Assembly (NCBI GenBank): GCA_963663365.2
Contig: CAXXIH010000008.1
Coordinates: 1,922,001 to 1,986,000, forward strand
Length of the DNA stretch: 64,000 bases
From: G963663365 sp963663365
Lineage (GTDB): Bacteria > Hinthialibacterota > Hinthialibacteria > Hinthialibacterales > G963663365
Direction: 5' to 3'
A program made the position numbers and the translations under genes. A model generated the notes under the pieces. It did not search any database and had not been told where the DNA came from. It was given only the letters and a program-made list of their open reading frames with translations. Positions 36,692 to 46,360 of the stretch are shown in pieces (the first letter of the stretch is position 1; the number at the start of each line of letters is the position of its first letter).

Positions 36692-37174
36692 CTAATCAGC
36701 GTATTGCCTTTGCCATTCCTCAATACAATGCTGCACAATCTCAATCGCGCGGTCTTTCCCCTGAACGGCGGTAACACGCTTGGCCGGATCGAGATTGAAT
36801 AACCGAACCGCTGTATCCGCGATTTCCGAAATCATCTCGGATGTGCAGGAATTAGTATCGTTCGAGACTAAAAGTTTATGATCGTCATCGATCCGTTCGA
36901 TCAGTCCAAGCGGGCTCACTTCAATCTCTTGTCCCGGCTCTAATGAGAAACGTTCGATCAAGATGGCATCCAGCTGGCTGTCATCCGCGGCAAGCACAGT
37001 CCCGGGCACAAATCCGTAATGAAAAGGTATCGGCCAGGGGTAACGCGGACGGGGTTCGAAAACCTGTGTATCCGGATTGAACTTAAACTTATGCGTATCG
37101 CCAAGCGGGGTTTCGACAACAAAATGCAGGCGTTCAGGCGCAAGGGGATGGACAGGATGGTCGTAGAGATTCAT
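36692..37174 (-). CDS. inorganic pyrophosphatase-like protein
   Basis: A 160-residue relative of family I pyrophosphatases, which hydrolyse diphosphate to two phosphates. HYGFVPGTV and DDHKLLVSND align with NYGxIPxT and the DxK segment. The metal-binding DGDPxD motif of the family reads DDSQLD, and a residue normally Glu is Lys (HKFKF), so several ligands look changed. It may be an inactive or altered-substrate member. A GGAGG site four bases before the ATG supports the start. Confidence 0.7.
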   Translation of the reverse strand: MNLYDHPVHPLAPERLHFVVETPLGDTHKFKFNPDTQVFEPRPRYPWPIPFHYGFVPGTVLAADDSQLDAILIERFSLEPGQEIEVSPLGLIERIDDDHKLLVSNDTNSCTSEMISEIADTAVRLFNLDPAKRVTAVQGKDRAIEIVQHCIEEWQRQYAD

Positions 37175-37534
37175 AAGGCCTCCGTGACGCTTGCTGCCAG
37201 GGCAGCCACAGGCGCCGGACTTTTCCCCTCATCCTTAAATGAGCTAAGCCTAATAGGATTCAAAGCGTACAACACATCAGCCCCAAAAGGCGAGAGGAGA
37301 GGAACGGAGGCAAAACCGCCATTGGCAGTCGCCCTAGTACGATACCTAAGTTGAGGCTTTGCAAAGCCGGGATAGCGTTGGCTCTATTGACACGGCTTGG
37401 GAAAGGATTACCGTGCACGGCATTCAAAATGCAGACTTAGCCCGGTTTGGGGGAATTCTTCTGCAAAACAGCCGCCTCCATAATATCCGTAGAACGGCCG
37501 GGCGGCATAACTATAAAGAAAGGTTAACAATGCA
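37175..37534. other. intergenic stretch upstream of efp
   Basis: 360 bases between ppa-like and efp starts, so a divergent promoter region. A perfect 14-bp palindrome GGCTTTGCAAAGCC lies at 37355-37368. A TTGACA occurs at about 37387 without a good -10 partner. No RNA gene recognised. Confidence 0.45.
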
Positions 37535-38095
37535 ATGAAAATTCAGGCGATCGATCTCAAAGCCGGTGTGCGTTGCGAAATCGACGGCGAGCTCTACGTC
37601 TGCACCAGCTATCTTCACCGCACTCCAGGCAAAGGTGCGGCGGTGGTTGTGGTCAAGCTCAAGAATCTTAAGACCGGCCGTGTTCTAGAGAGGACCTTCC
37701 GAAGCATGGAGCAGGTTGAGCGCATCAGTATCGACTCCCGCAAAATGCAGTATCTTTATAACGATGACACCGGTTACGTCTTCATGGACACAGATACGTA
37801 CGAACAGATTCCATTGCAGGAAACTGTGGTAGAAGATGTTCTTAAATATCTGAAACCGGATGCCGAGATTGAGGTAGGCTTCTATAATGGGGATCCGGTT
37901 CTTGTCGATGTGGGTAATTTTGTGGAGTTGGAAGTCATCGATGCCCCTCCGGGAATCAAAGGCGACACAGCGACAGGGGCCACCAAAGCCGTCAAATTCG
38001 AAACGGGACTGGAATTGCAGGTACCGCTTTTTGTCAAAGAGGGCGATGTGATTCGAATCGACACACGCACCGGGGATTATATCACCCGCGTCTAA
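37535..38095 (+). CDS. efp: elongation factor P
   Basis: Translation factor that relieves ribosome stalling at polyproline stretches. The 186 residues match the family: KAGVRCEIDGELY, the loop TPGKGAAVVVVKLKNLKTG with the modifiable Lys33, and a C-terminal OB domain ending DYITRV. The many Pro-rich proteins in the window (for example 54700-54900) would depend on it. A terminator follows 25 bases downstream. Confidence 0.96.
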   Translation: MKIQAIDLKAGVRCEIDGELYVCTSYLHRTPGKGAAVVVVKLKNLKTGRVLERTFRSMEQVERISIDSRKMQYLYNDDTGYVFMDTDTYEQIPLQETVVEDVLKYLKPDAEIEVGFYNGDPVLVDVGNFVELEVIDAPPGIKGDTATGATKAVKFETGLELQVPLFVKEGDVIRIDTRTGDYITRV

Positions 38096-38120
38096 TTGGC
38101 GATTAAAAATAAAACGGTAG

Positions 38121-38160
38121 AACCGGCGCATTCAAGAGAGTGCGCCGGTTTTTTTATTTT
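38121..38160 (+). terminator. rho-independent terminator after efp
   Basis: Perfect 10-bp arms AACCGGCGCA / TGCGCCGGTT around a 10-base loop, followed by a T-rich run. Confidence 0.92.
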
Positions 38161-38238
38161 GCTGTGGGCATATTGAATCATCTACGCTACTCTGCTGTTT
38201 AGACTCATTGCCACATAAATTTCTCGGACCGGGTAAAA

Positions 38239-39558
38239 ATGGAACAGGAACAGAGAGAAAAGACCGAACCAATCGAGCCAGTTGAATCGGAGGACCGCTT
38301 AAGAATCCGCAGACGTTTGAAATGGGGATGTTTAGGAACACTGTGTGTGCTTCTAATACTTTTTGCAGTTTTCCAGGTTGCCGTTACGACATGGGCAAAT
38401 CTCCAAATAAACGGATGGAGCAGGACATCTTCTGACGAATGGAAGGATTTTCTGAATAATCCGGTCATCATCCCGCCGATTTTAACGGATCCACCTACGA
38501 TCTCGGAATCGCTGAAAAGAAAAATAGAAGAAGCCGAATTAGCACAAAGAAACCTTTCGGAAGACAATTCAGAACACAAGCCGAGCGACATCTACACGAT
38601 TCGCTTTTCTGACCTCAATAGCATGACTCTGACAGCGTCAGAATTAGAGCAAATCAAGACAATCGAAGAATACTACCGGCCCTACAGTGATAAAATTCGG
38701 CAGGTTATCGAACAGATCAAGATCGATTTTCAGACTTCCGAAAAACCGCGTCTTGCTAATAACATTATTGACCCTTATATCGCCTTTCATTTGCTTGGCA
38801 TGAGAGCGGTACTTGTAGCCCAAAATGGCACGGTTAATGACACGGTAGAGGAGTACCTCCGCATACTCTGGTTGGCCGCAGTTTTTTCTCCCGGAGATGA
38901 AAGTTCGCACTGGATTACTGCAAAATCCCGGGACACTGCAATTTATTATCTTGAATACTTAGCTGCACAATCAAACGATTCTCAGTTACTCCAAAAAATA
39001 TTGACCAACCTCAACCAACTGGATCCCTATCTAAACCGCGGCTTGGCGCAATATGCCACGGCCATATTATTAAATTTCAAGATACAACACCTTAATCGAC
39101 GGCACACGAATATTGAAATAGCACCCGATAAGACCGGGGCAGAATATATGAAGGAAATTCTTGCGTACGACCATCCTTCTTTGGGTTTTGCCGGTTCTCT
39201 TAGGCTTTTCACCGAAAATATTCTGGCCGGCTATCAATTAAGCGACAGAAAATACGAATTTGTATATTTGGAATTTCTTCGTTCCCTTACAATAACCGGT
39301 GCTATTGACAAAATGTATTTCTTTAAATCGCTATGGTTTAGTCCGGAAAATATCCGTAAGAGAGAACAAGGCGCCGAGTTGGCGATGAATCAATTGCGCT
39401 TGGAGATCGCAACCCGGCTCTACAAACTGGAAACAGGCAAAGAGCCCGCATCCCAAGCCGACCTCGTCCCCAAATGGCTGCCGGAGGAGATTATTGACCG
39501 GGAAACGAGAAAACCGTTCACTTTGGATGAAGCGGGGAATTGGTTTCCGCCGAAATAG
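38239..39558 (+). CDS. membrane-anchored protein with pseudopilin-like C-terminus
   Basis: A 439-residue protein with one transmembrane segment near residues 31-52 (LGTLCVLLILFAVFQVAV). The middle is helical with no recognised domain. The C-terminus RLEIATRLYKLETGKEPAS followed by KPFTLDEAGNW resembles the end domain of pseudopilin-related proteins common in planctomycete-type genomes. The next gene starts 23 bases downstream and has the same architecture, so the two form a likely operon. No function is known. Confidence 0.7.
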   Translation: MEQEQREKTEPIEPVESEDRLRIRRRLKWGCLGTLCVLLILFAVFQVAVTTWANLQINGWSRTSSDEWKDFLNNPVIIPPILTDPPTISESLKRKIEEAELAQRNLSEDNSEHKPSDIYTIRFSDLNSMTLTASELEQIKTIEEYYRPYSDKIRQVIEQIKIDFQTSEKPRLANNIIDPYIAFHLLGMRAVLVAQNGTVNDTVEEYLRILWLAAVFSPGDESSHWITAKSRDTAIYYLEYLAAQSNDSQLLQKILTNLNQLDPYLNRGLAQYATAILLNFKIQHLNRRHTNIEIAPDKTGAEYMKEILAYDHPSLGFAGSLRLFTENILAGYQLSDRKYEFVYLEFLRSLTITGAIDKMYFFKSLWFSPENIRKREQGAELAMNQLRLEIATRLYKLETGKEPASQADLVPKWLPEEIIDRETRKPFTLDEAGNWFPPK

Positions 39559-39581
39559 GCATAGGAAAGGGAAGCATCAAT

Positions 39582-40913
39582 ATGCTTAGAAGACGTTCAA
39601 AAGTTATCATCGGTATCATTCTGTGGTTGATTGTAGTTTGGGTGGGCATTCGCATTCTGGTCAATAAGCTTTTATTTGAACGAATCGGCGCTGAAAAATA
39701 TGCGGCATATGAGCAGTTTCTGACTGAGCCGTGGGAGTTCCCCGAAGAATGGCTACAAATCGCTGAGCCTTCAGAGGAATACAAAAACTTGAGGGATGAG
39801 GCAATTAAACTAATTGATAAATTGGATATTGGTGATTTCGAGGCCGATCCTTATTTAGAAAAGATCTATGCGGGAGGCCAATGGACTAGTTCGGAAGAAA
39901 AGGAAATCACAGCAAAACTCAATGATTTTTCTCCGCTTCTCGAAATACTGATACGGCAAACAATACATCCCGATTTTGACTTGGAAACATGCCTGCCGCC
40001 GGGAGAAGACAAAATGACACCGGACTACCGTATAATCCAGGCAGATGCCAAATTACTTTGTCTTCAAGCGCAGGTTTACGCACAACAACAGAAATGGAAA
40101 AAGGCGTATGAAGCCAATGTAGCCGCGCATCGAATGGCCAAACGCCATCCTGCTTGTACACTGATTAGCCATTTAATCGCCATTTCCACCCAAGGCGTTG
40201 CCGCAGAATCCATGGACACAATCACGGCGCACTGCGACGATCCGGCAGCGATGCGCTCCGCTTTAAATAACCTCACTGCACTCGGACCTTTTGTCAATCT
40301 GCGGAATTTGTCGGAAGCCGTTAAAATCGACGTAATCTCGATGCTACGTAGCGCAAAACGAGAAGGCTATGAAGTAGTAATTTCTCCGGGGCAACCGGGA
40401 AAAATTTATTTTAAACAATTTATTGCCTATCTAGCACAAAAAGAAGAAGATGAGGCGGTCGAAAAATTGGAGCAATCTGCTTCTCAAATACTGCAAATGA
40501 ATACCATGCCACGGGGCTACAATCTTGCACGAATGTTCGGATTCGAACAGCAGGTCCTTATCGTGCTATCTGCTCTTTCAACTCCTAATTTTAAGAATGC
40601 CCAAATACGTGAACATACTGCTATAGTGAAATTCGATTTAAATCGCATCAACCTGGCAATGCGTATTGAAGAACTGCAAAACGGGCAAAGGCCGGATAAT
40701 TTGGCGGCCATCGTCCCTACATACATCCCCGAATCCTTACGTGATCCTTACACACCGGCAGAACAAAAGGCTCCCTACAAATTCGATACGGCCCAAGGCG
40801 TTTTTTACAGCATCGGTCCGGATGGTGTCGATAATCAATGCAAGGTGCAATATGACTCCAGCAATGGTGTCGTCAGCGCAGGGGATATTGCGCCACCGGC
40901 GTCATTTCGATAG
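39582..40913 (+). CDS. paralogue of the preceding membrane-anchored protein
   Basis: A 443-residue protein with an N-terminal transmembrane helix (VIIGIILWLIVVWVGIRIL), a helical middle, and a C-terminal block LAMRIEELQNGQRPDNL, VPTYIPESLRDPYTP, then FYSIGPDGVDNQ, the SxGPDGxxD end seen in pseudopilins. ATG 39582 follows AGGAAAGGG; the frame is open from 39540, where it overlaps the previous gene. Shares architecture with the neighbour rather than high identity. Confidence 0.7.
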   Translation: MLRRRSKVIIGIILWLIVVWVGIRILVNKLLFERIGAEKYAAYEQFLTEPWEFPEEWLQIAEPSEEYKNLRDEAIKLIDKLDIGDFEADPYLEKIYAGGQWTSSEEKEITAKLNDFSPLLEILIRQTIHPDFDLETCLPPGEDKMTPDYRIIQADAKLLCLQAQVYAQQQKWKKAYEANVAAHRMAKRHPACTLISHLIAISTQGVAAESMDTITAHCDDPAAMRSALNNLTALGPFVNLRNLSEAVKIDVISMLRSAKREGYEVVISPGQPGKIYFKQFIAYLAQKEEDEAVEKLEQSASQILQMNTMPRGYNLARMFGFEQQVLIVLSALSTPNFKNAQIREHTAIVKFDLNRINLAMRIEELQNGQRPDNLAAIVPTYIPESLRDPYTPAEQKAPYKFDTAQGVFYSIGPDGVDNQCKVQYDSSNGVVSAGDIAPPASFR

Positions 40914-40944
40914 TGGGGAATTTAAAAGGGATTCAGGGGAAAAC

Positions 40945-41742
40945 CTACTTGCCGTTTACAAAGACCGGCGGTGGGAGTTGTGCGAGTTTTTCTTCCGCTT
41001 CATTACGTAAGGCGTGTAATCCGGGCAGATGGGATGAACTCGGGCGATGCTCCTCAGCCCAGAGAATTCCCGCCTTAACAACCTCCAATGCCTCGGGATA
41101 GTGAGCGCTGTTCATTAAGGATTCAGTGGTTACACGGTAGCCCTCAAGTATGCGGCCCCGGAAAATAACACGGTAAAAATGAGTCAGGCTGTCCCCGCCG
41201 ATTAATTCATTGAAGAATTCGCGCGAAAAGAAGATTGTACGCAAAATCACGTGATTGGCCGCATATTGAGGCAGAATGGATTCAAACAACGGAACGAGAT
41301 TTCCATAAAGCCGGCGTGCGCGGCGCACCTGGCGAGGCAAATCGCGGCGGGCTTCGGTAATAATCTGCCGGTCAATTTGTCTTAAACCGCGTACCTTCCG
41401 CCCCCCCAACTCCTGTTCGTTTTCGGAGTAACTTTCGATCAGCCGTGCATTGTCGCGCAGTTTGTCGAGTTCGTGCCAAAGTTCACCGATCAGTTTGTCA
41501 AAGTATCTTTGAAACCGCCGGTCCACTCCCTCTTCATCCGCCACACGGTAGAGCATGTGGGAGAGATCCTTAAGAACGCGCAGGTTGCGTTCCAACAACC
41601 GGTCAACACGGCTATGGGAAAGATGCTCGGTCCGTTCATAAAGATCGAAGAGAGAATCGATGATATGGCCGGTCTGATAGAAGCCTTTGATAAAATCGAC
41701 CCGATTGGCGTTCCGCCAGTTCTGATCGGTACCGTGTGTCAT
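40945..41742 (-). CDS. protein of unknown function, coupled to GT9 gene
   Basis: A 265-residue, helix- and Arg/Glu-rich protein without signal or membrane segment. Its start overlaps the stop of the GT9 gene as ATGA, a sign of translational coupling. Segments such as RQIDRQIITEARRDLPRQV and HFYRVIFRGRILEGYRVT match no family I recognise. Position suggests a role in the same surface-sugar or chaperone-like task. Confidence 0.6.
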   Translation of the reverse strand: MTHGTDQNWRNANRVDFIKGFYQTGHIIDSLFDLYERTEHLSHSRVDRLLERNLRVLKDLSHMLYRVADEEGVDRRFQRYFDKLIGELWHELDKLRDNARLIESYSENEQELGGRKVRGLRQIDRQIITEARRDLPRQVRRARRLYGNLVPLFESILPQYAANHVILRTIFFSREFFNELIGGDSLTHFYRVIFRGRILEGYRVTTESLMNSAHYPEALEVVKAGILWAEEHRPSSSHLPGLHALRNEAEEKLAQLPPPVFVNGK

Positions 41743-42875
41743 CGTTTCAACTCTTTCTGAATGGCCTGCATTACGGATTGCACGGTGATGGTGTTCATAC
41801 AATCGGGATTCAGGTTACATGTTGTGAGATAACACCCCAAACAGTCAACAGTTCCCTGCAAAATTTGTCCTTGTCCATAGAGTTCAAGTTCGGCCGCAGA
41901 TGTCGGCCCAACCAGACACACCACCCGGGCTCCGGCGGCCAAAGTCAGATGCAATCCTAATGTATCCCCTGTCACGACTGCATCGCAACGCGACAAAAAG
42001 GCGCAGAATTCCGGAATCGACAGTGAGCCGCCGGTGTCATAGGGCGGCACAGTGCAAGCGGCCAGCAATTGCGCCGCCTGTTCGCGGTCATCCGGGCCAT
42101 AAAACAGGATGGGCGTTCCGCCTAATTCGTTTCGAATTTTCGATGTTAGTTCGGCAAAGCCGGAGACGGTCCAGACTTTTTTCTGCCAACGTCCGCCACC
42201 ACCGGCATTCAGTCCAATCCATGGACGCGGCGCGGCCCGGAGGAAAGCACCGAAAACAGGATCGATGGTGTGGGAGGCATCTTCGAATGCCGGGCATGGA
42301 ATCGGATATCGTCCACGGGGGAGCCCGAGCACATCGCACATCAAATCTTGGTAGGTATCGCGATTGGCTTTTTTAAGATCGTCCCAATGGCTCATGGCGA
42401 CGATCTTTTCGCCACGAGCGTCAAAGGCATGAATTGCGCCGCGTGGTGTACGCCCGAATCCGAGCCGAGTGGCGCCCTTCAAGTTCATAGCCAGGGCAGC
42501 GGCTTCATCCGATAAATCCAGGCTGGCAATAACATCGAACTCTTCGGAACGAAGGATTTCCAAATTTACAGGAGTGAGCGCAAGAGGCCTGTCTATGCAG
42601 CCGATGGCGTTGAGGTACTCAAAAGAGGAAGGTTGGCTCAGCCATGTTACATGCAGGCCGGGATACATTTGCCGTAACGGTTCGATAAGAGCCGCTGTTC
42701 GCACAACATCGCCCAAGGCTCCTAGTTTGATTATCAGCAAACGAGTCTCAATCGGATCGTATTCGCCGCATGATTCGCAGACAGCGCCGTTCTGCTTATG
42801 CGGCAGGCATGGCCGGTCGCCGATATACTTGCGGCAATCGGTCTTTAGGGGACGAGACCAACCCACATCATCCAT
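41739..42875 (-). CDS. GT9 ADP-heptose:LPS heptosyltransferase-like protein
   Basis: A 378-residue glycosyltransferase family 9 protein, acting on a lipid or polysaccharide acceptor with ADP-heptose. LLIIKLGALGDVVRTAALIEPL, GLNAGGGGRWQKKVW, and GDTLGLHLTLAAGARVVCLVGPT are the family motifs. Before them lies a four-Cys region (DCRKYIGDRPCLPHKQNGAVC and ESC) that may bind zinc or iron. The gene follows the thioredoxin-like gene by two bases and overlaps the next by four, so all three belong to one operon. Confidence 0.88.
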   Translation of the reverse strand: MDDVGWSRPLKTDCRKYIGDRPCLPHKQNGAVCESCGEYDPIETRLLIIKLGALGDVVRTAALIEPLRQMYPGLHVTWLSQPSSFEYLNAIGCIDRPLALTPVNLEILRSEEFDVIASLDLSDEAAALAMNLKGATRLGFGRTPRGAIHAFDARGEKIVAMSHWDDLKKANRDTYQDLMCDVLGLPRGRYPIPCPAFEDASHTIDPVFGAFLRAAPRPWIGLNAGGGGRWQKKVWTVSGFAELTSKIRNELGGTPILFYGPDDREQAAQLLAACTVPPYDTGGSLSIPEFCAFLSRCDAVVTGDTLGLHLTLAAGARVVCLVGPTSAAELELYGQGQILQGTVDCLGCYLTTCNLNPDCMNTITVQSVMQAIQKELKR

Positions 42876-42877
42876 TA

Positions 42878-43771
42878 TCAGATTCCCAGCTCGTTACGCG
42901 CCTTGATGCCCCAAACGTCATCATTCTTGGCGAGTTGCTTTAAAAGTTTTTTCGCATCGTCATCATTTCCCAACTTATGCTTCCCTAAGGCCAGGAAATA
43001 GGTTGCTTGGCTTTCAAGGTCACCGATGAGAGCGGGATTGGTGGATGGAAACTCACCGAGAAACTCCTGCATGATCGCGCAGACTTCCTCCCACTGCTGA
43101 TCTTTCATTTTACGCATCCCCATCGACATAAGGCTATGCGCCCAACCAGCCAGAGCCTGATCACGTAAATCATTGGATACGTTTTTGCCATTAACAATAT
43201 TGCGGTACTCCGCAATCGCTTCACGTTCAAGCTGACGGTCTTCATAACCCGATGCCACACGAAGCCGTGTTTCTAAATCACCGGGATTGGCTTTCATACG
43301 TTCCAGAGCCGCCTCAAACTCATCCATATCCTTTCTTGCGGTTTGGATACGCATGGCCAGAATCTTATGATCCACACGTTCCTGTACCCGGTTCCGAAAG
43401 AGCTCATTGCCTTGGAAATCGAAAAAGGCGACAAATGGAATCGCCGGAGAATTAAAGCGCTCCTTCCCAATCGGATTTTTGGTGACATCGATCTCTACTT
43501 TGATGAAATCCTTAAGTTGGGATTGAACGAGAGGACTGCTAAAGGTTTTCTTACGCAGGAGAACGCTGGAAATTGCGCCACGATCATAAAGGTGCAAAAG
43601 AACCGGCCGGTGAGTGGCCTTGCCTGCTTCGATGGCTTTGTCCAAATCATCCAGCCATCCCGGCATGATATCCTCTGTCGCCGATGCAGCGTAAACCCCA
43701 GAGAACAAAATGATACAAATAAGCCCGATGAGCCGGTCAGTCGAGGACTTCAGAGAACGGTAAGTGCACAT
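42878..43771 (-). CDS. exported thioredoxin-fold protein lacking the CxxC, with helical repeats
   Basis: A 297-residue protein with a signal peptide (LIGLICIILFSGVYAASA). Residues ~35-130 follow the thioredoxin fold (RPVLLHLYDRG, IKVEIDVTKNP, IPFVAFFDFQGNEL), but the redox Cys pair is replaced (DRGAISS). The rest is TPR-like helices (AIAEYRNIVNG, AIMQEFLGEFP). It is probably a non-redox binding protein. GGAGGT eight bases before the ATG supports the start. It is the first gene of the operon with GT9. Confidence 0.75.
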   Translation of the reverse strand: MCTYRSLKSSTDRLIGLICIILFSGVYAASATEDIMPGWLDDLDKAIEAGKATHRPVLLHLYDRGAISSVLLRKKTFSSPLVQSQLKDFIKVEIDVTKNPIGKERFNSPAIPFVAFFDFQGNELFRNRVQERVDHKILAMRIQTARKDMDEFEAALERMKANPGDLETRLRVASGYEDRQLEREAIAEYRNIVNGKNVSNDLRDQALAGWAHSLMSMGMRKMKDQQWEEVCAIMQEFLGEFPSTNPALIGDLESQATYFLALGKHKLGNDDDAKKLLKQLAKNDDVWGIKARNELGI

Positions 43772-44024
43772 TTCACTTTACCTCCATCCATACAGTAGCG
43801 TGTCGGAGATTCAACGCCAACATACCCATGCACAGCGTGGACACGCCGGTACACAAGTCTTCAGCCCGCCAAATGTGCGCACAGTACATTACGTTCCAAG
43901 AAGCGGTACGATCCATAGGTTAAAGGCAAGATGCCATTTCACGGCAGCCGGCCCTCATCCAAGGGAGAACCTGCCGATTATACGAAAATTCTTTTCGCCA
44001 GATGAGTTGTGATGGAGCAGTAAA

Positions 44025-46214
44025 ATGCGCTTACGTGCCACAATTTTTATCCTCTTGGCCTGCACGCTGGCCTTCGGCCAGGAGGATAATCAACTAATCG
44101 AAATCCGCGCCAACGATTTCGTTTTTTGGATTTATAAAGAACCTTTGCGTTTTGTTTTATTCAACAAAGCGGGAGAAGAACTGACTTCGCAGGCCAAGCA
44201 GATTGTGCCTGGTGAGGATGAGATTCAATTGTCTTCGATCTGGTACGAAACAAGCAGGCGCGTGCATCACCTCACCAAAGTCTTGTCAATTGAGGATCGA
44301 CAGCGTCAAATCACGGCCATCTGTGCAACAACAGAGGAAGGCAGAACCGCAGAAGTACGCATTCAGGCAACCCGTGCCAACGCCCTGCGCTTGGAAATCT
44401 CAATAATGCCGGGAGACGGTGTTCTCCAGACCGGGGACATCTGGCATGCCCATCCGGGCGAGCACTTCTACGGACTCGAAACCCAAATAAACGAAAGGGG
44501 CGACAGCGGCCCCGGAAGCACCATCAGCACGGACCATTTGCGCCGAATCGAAAGTCTCGATCTTCGCGGGTGGCGGCTCATGGGCGGGACATCGGTCTCT
44601 CAAAGCGTACGCTCCAGAAAGGCATCTGTTTCGGGAACATTCCTGACTTCCAGCCGCCGATTCGGTCTTTGGGTAGATGCGCAAACATGGGGCGATTGGG
44701 ATTTCAGCGTAAACAAAGAAGATGAGTGGGTATTCGGCTTTGATGGCTCGGAACTAACCTACGAGCTTTATGCGGGCCGAAGCCTGGCTGAGGTTTTATC
44801 GCAATATGCGGGTGCAACAGGCGGTGTTATGAAACCGCCCATTTGGGCATTCGGTCCGCTTCGGATTGTCACACGCGATTCCAACTTGGCGGATATAGAA
44901 AAAGATGTTGTCAGAAACCAGCGTTTGCCGTTTAGCGGTTACATTGTGCCGGAACTTGAATCGCCGGATATGCTGGAACGCGTAAGCGAGAGTCTCCGGC
45001 CTTCGGGCGCGAATGTGGTTGTAGGGTGGCCAATCGGTAAACCGGCGTTTGATAGAAAATGGCTTCGAGCCGGACTGGGCGGCGTTTCTCTGACCGGCAT
45101 TGGCTCCACTCTCGATGAGCAGCAAAGTCAGGTGGAAAACTTGACCAAAGAGCTCGATCCGCGTGACCGTAACGATTTTTTGTTTCTTTCGGATACGACC
45201 TATACCGGTTTGGCGGCTCATTCGGCCGTGCTGGAGGCGAATCCAATCGATAGTTTCAAGCGGCTTGACGAGGCCCTGGTTGCGATGCAGAGGGCCGCGC
45301 TTATGGGATATCCATTTTGGGCGGGGACCATTGCAACTTGGCCGGGGGATGACGGACCGGAAGCCATTGATCGGGCGTTGCAGGCCGGCGCGTTTTTCCC
45401 ACTGTGCACACTCACCTTAAGTCCTCAAACCTCAATCGATAGTCAAACAAGTGAAATGTGCGAACGCTGGGCCGCGCTTCGCCATGTATTACAGCCTTAC
45501 TTTTTTACTCTGGCCGGTGAGGCTGTTGAAATGGGCTGGCCGTTGATCCGTCCTTTAGTTATGAGCTACAGCAAAGATGGACGAGCAGGCGACCGTTGGA
45601 ATGAGTTCCAGTTAGGCGATGCGCTGCTAATCGTTCCCATAACCGAACCAACGCATAAGACAGGTACACCGATAACGCGCACTATCTTTCTCCCCCCAAG
45701 TCTTTGGCGTCCATTATGGGCACTTCAAAGCCGCGTGAACGGAGGCACAATGTTCGAAGTCGAGGCGGCTCCGGACCAAATACCCATTTTTATTAAAGAG
45801 GGCTCTATTGTCCCCCTGCAGTCTCCTGCCGCGAACCATATCGAGGCGGTTGAATCCGTTCTCGGCCCGCTTGTTTTGATGGGAGACCCGCGTCTGCTTT
45901 TGTGGATTGTTCCGGATAAAAGCGGATCCGCCACGGGCGCTTTGTACGATGGCATGAAATTGAGAGATTTATCGTACGAAACCGAAATGGGAGAAGCCAT
46001 TCTGAATCTGGAAAAAACAACCGAACCAATAGCGCTACGGATTCATACGGAGTCTCCACCGGCCGAAGTCGCTGTCGGTTCGAGCGATTTGCCCCGGCTC
46101 GGATTGAGCGAGTTGGCGGCATGGGATGAAGGCTGGGCATTCGATCCGGATAACCATTTGCTATGGGTAAAACTCGATGCCGGCGCCCGCCGTATTCGTA
46201 TGGTCTACCCCTGA
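44025..46214 (+). CDS. GH31-fold protein, probably missing the catalytic residues
   Basis: A 729-residue exported protein (signal peptide in the first 18 residues). The N-terminal beta domain has HPGEHFYGLETQINERG, and the barrel begins MKPPIWAFGPLRI as in GH31. Where GH31 enzymes show the nucleophile (for example WxDxxE) the sequence reads SLTGIGSTLDE; where they show the acid/base (WTGD) it reads AVLEANP; and GADVGGF is replaced by AGTIATW. The C-terminal beta domain RPLVMSYSKDG to GALYDGM is intact. This suggests a non-catalytic or chemically different member. An in-frame GGAG lies eleven bases before the ATG. Confidence 0.75.
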   Translation: MRLRATIFILLACTLAFGQEDNQLIEIRANDFVFWIYKEPLRFVLFNKAGEELTSQAKQIVPGEDEIQLSSIWYETSRRVHHLTKVLSIEDRQRQITAICATTEEGRTAEVRIQATRANALRLEISIMPGDGVLQTGDIWHAHPGEHFYGLETQINERGDSGPGSTISTDHLRRIESLDLRGWRLMGGTSVSQSVRSRKASVSGTFLTSSRRFGLWVDAQTWGDWDFSVNKEDEWVFGFDGSELTYELYAGRSLAEVLSQYAGATGGVMKPPIWAFGPLRIVTRDSNLADIEKDVVRNQRLPFSGYIVPELESPDMLERVSESLRPSGANVVVGWPIGKPAFDRKWLRAGLGGVSLTGIGSTLDEQQSQVENLTKELDPRDRNDFLFLSDTTYTGLAAHSAVLEANPIDSFKRLDEALVAMQRAALMGYPFWAGTIATWPGDDGPEAIDRALQAGAFFPLCTLTLSPQTSIDSQTSEMCERWAALRHVLQPYFFTLAGEAVEMGWPLIRPLVMSYSKDGRAGDRWNEFQLGDALLIVPITEPTHKTGTPITRTIFLPPSLWRPLWALQSRVNGGTMFEVEAAPDQIPIFIKEGSIVPLQSPAANHIEAVESVLGPLVLMGDPRLLLWIVPDKSGSATGALYDGMKLRDLSYETEMGEAILNLEKTTEPIALRIHTESPPAEVAVGSSDLPRLGLSELAAWDEGWAFDPDNHLLWVKLDAGARRIRMVYP

Positions 46215-46360
46215 ACGGTTGACGTTTGGAGGGAAGACATGTCACTCTGAGCGCCGTTCTTTGCTATAAAAACAGACAATCCATCGCCCAGACTCATATC
46301 GTTCTCGATTCGGGAAGACAGAGGATTGGGGCGAATCTGTATTCAAATGGGAGATTCACC

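Noticed and set aside
44025..46214. Active alpha-glucosidase call for the GH31 protein
   Set aside because: The catalytic motifs could not be found, so only the fold is claimed.
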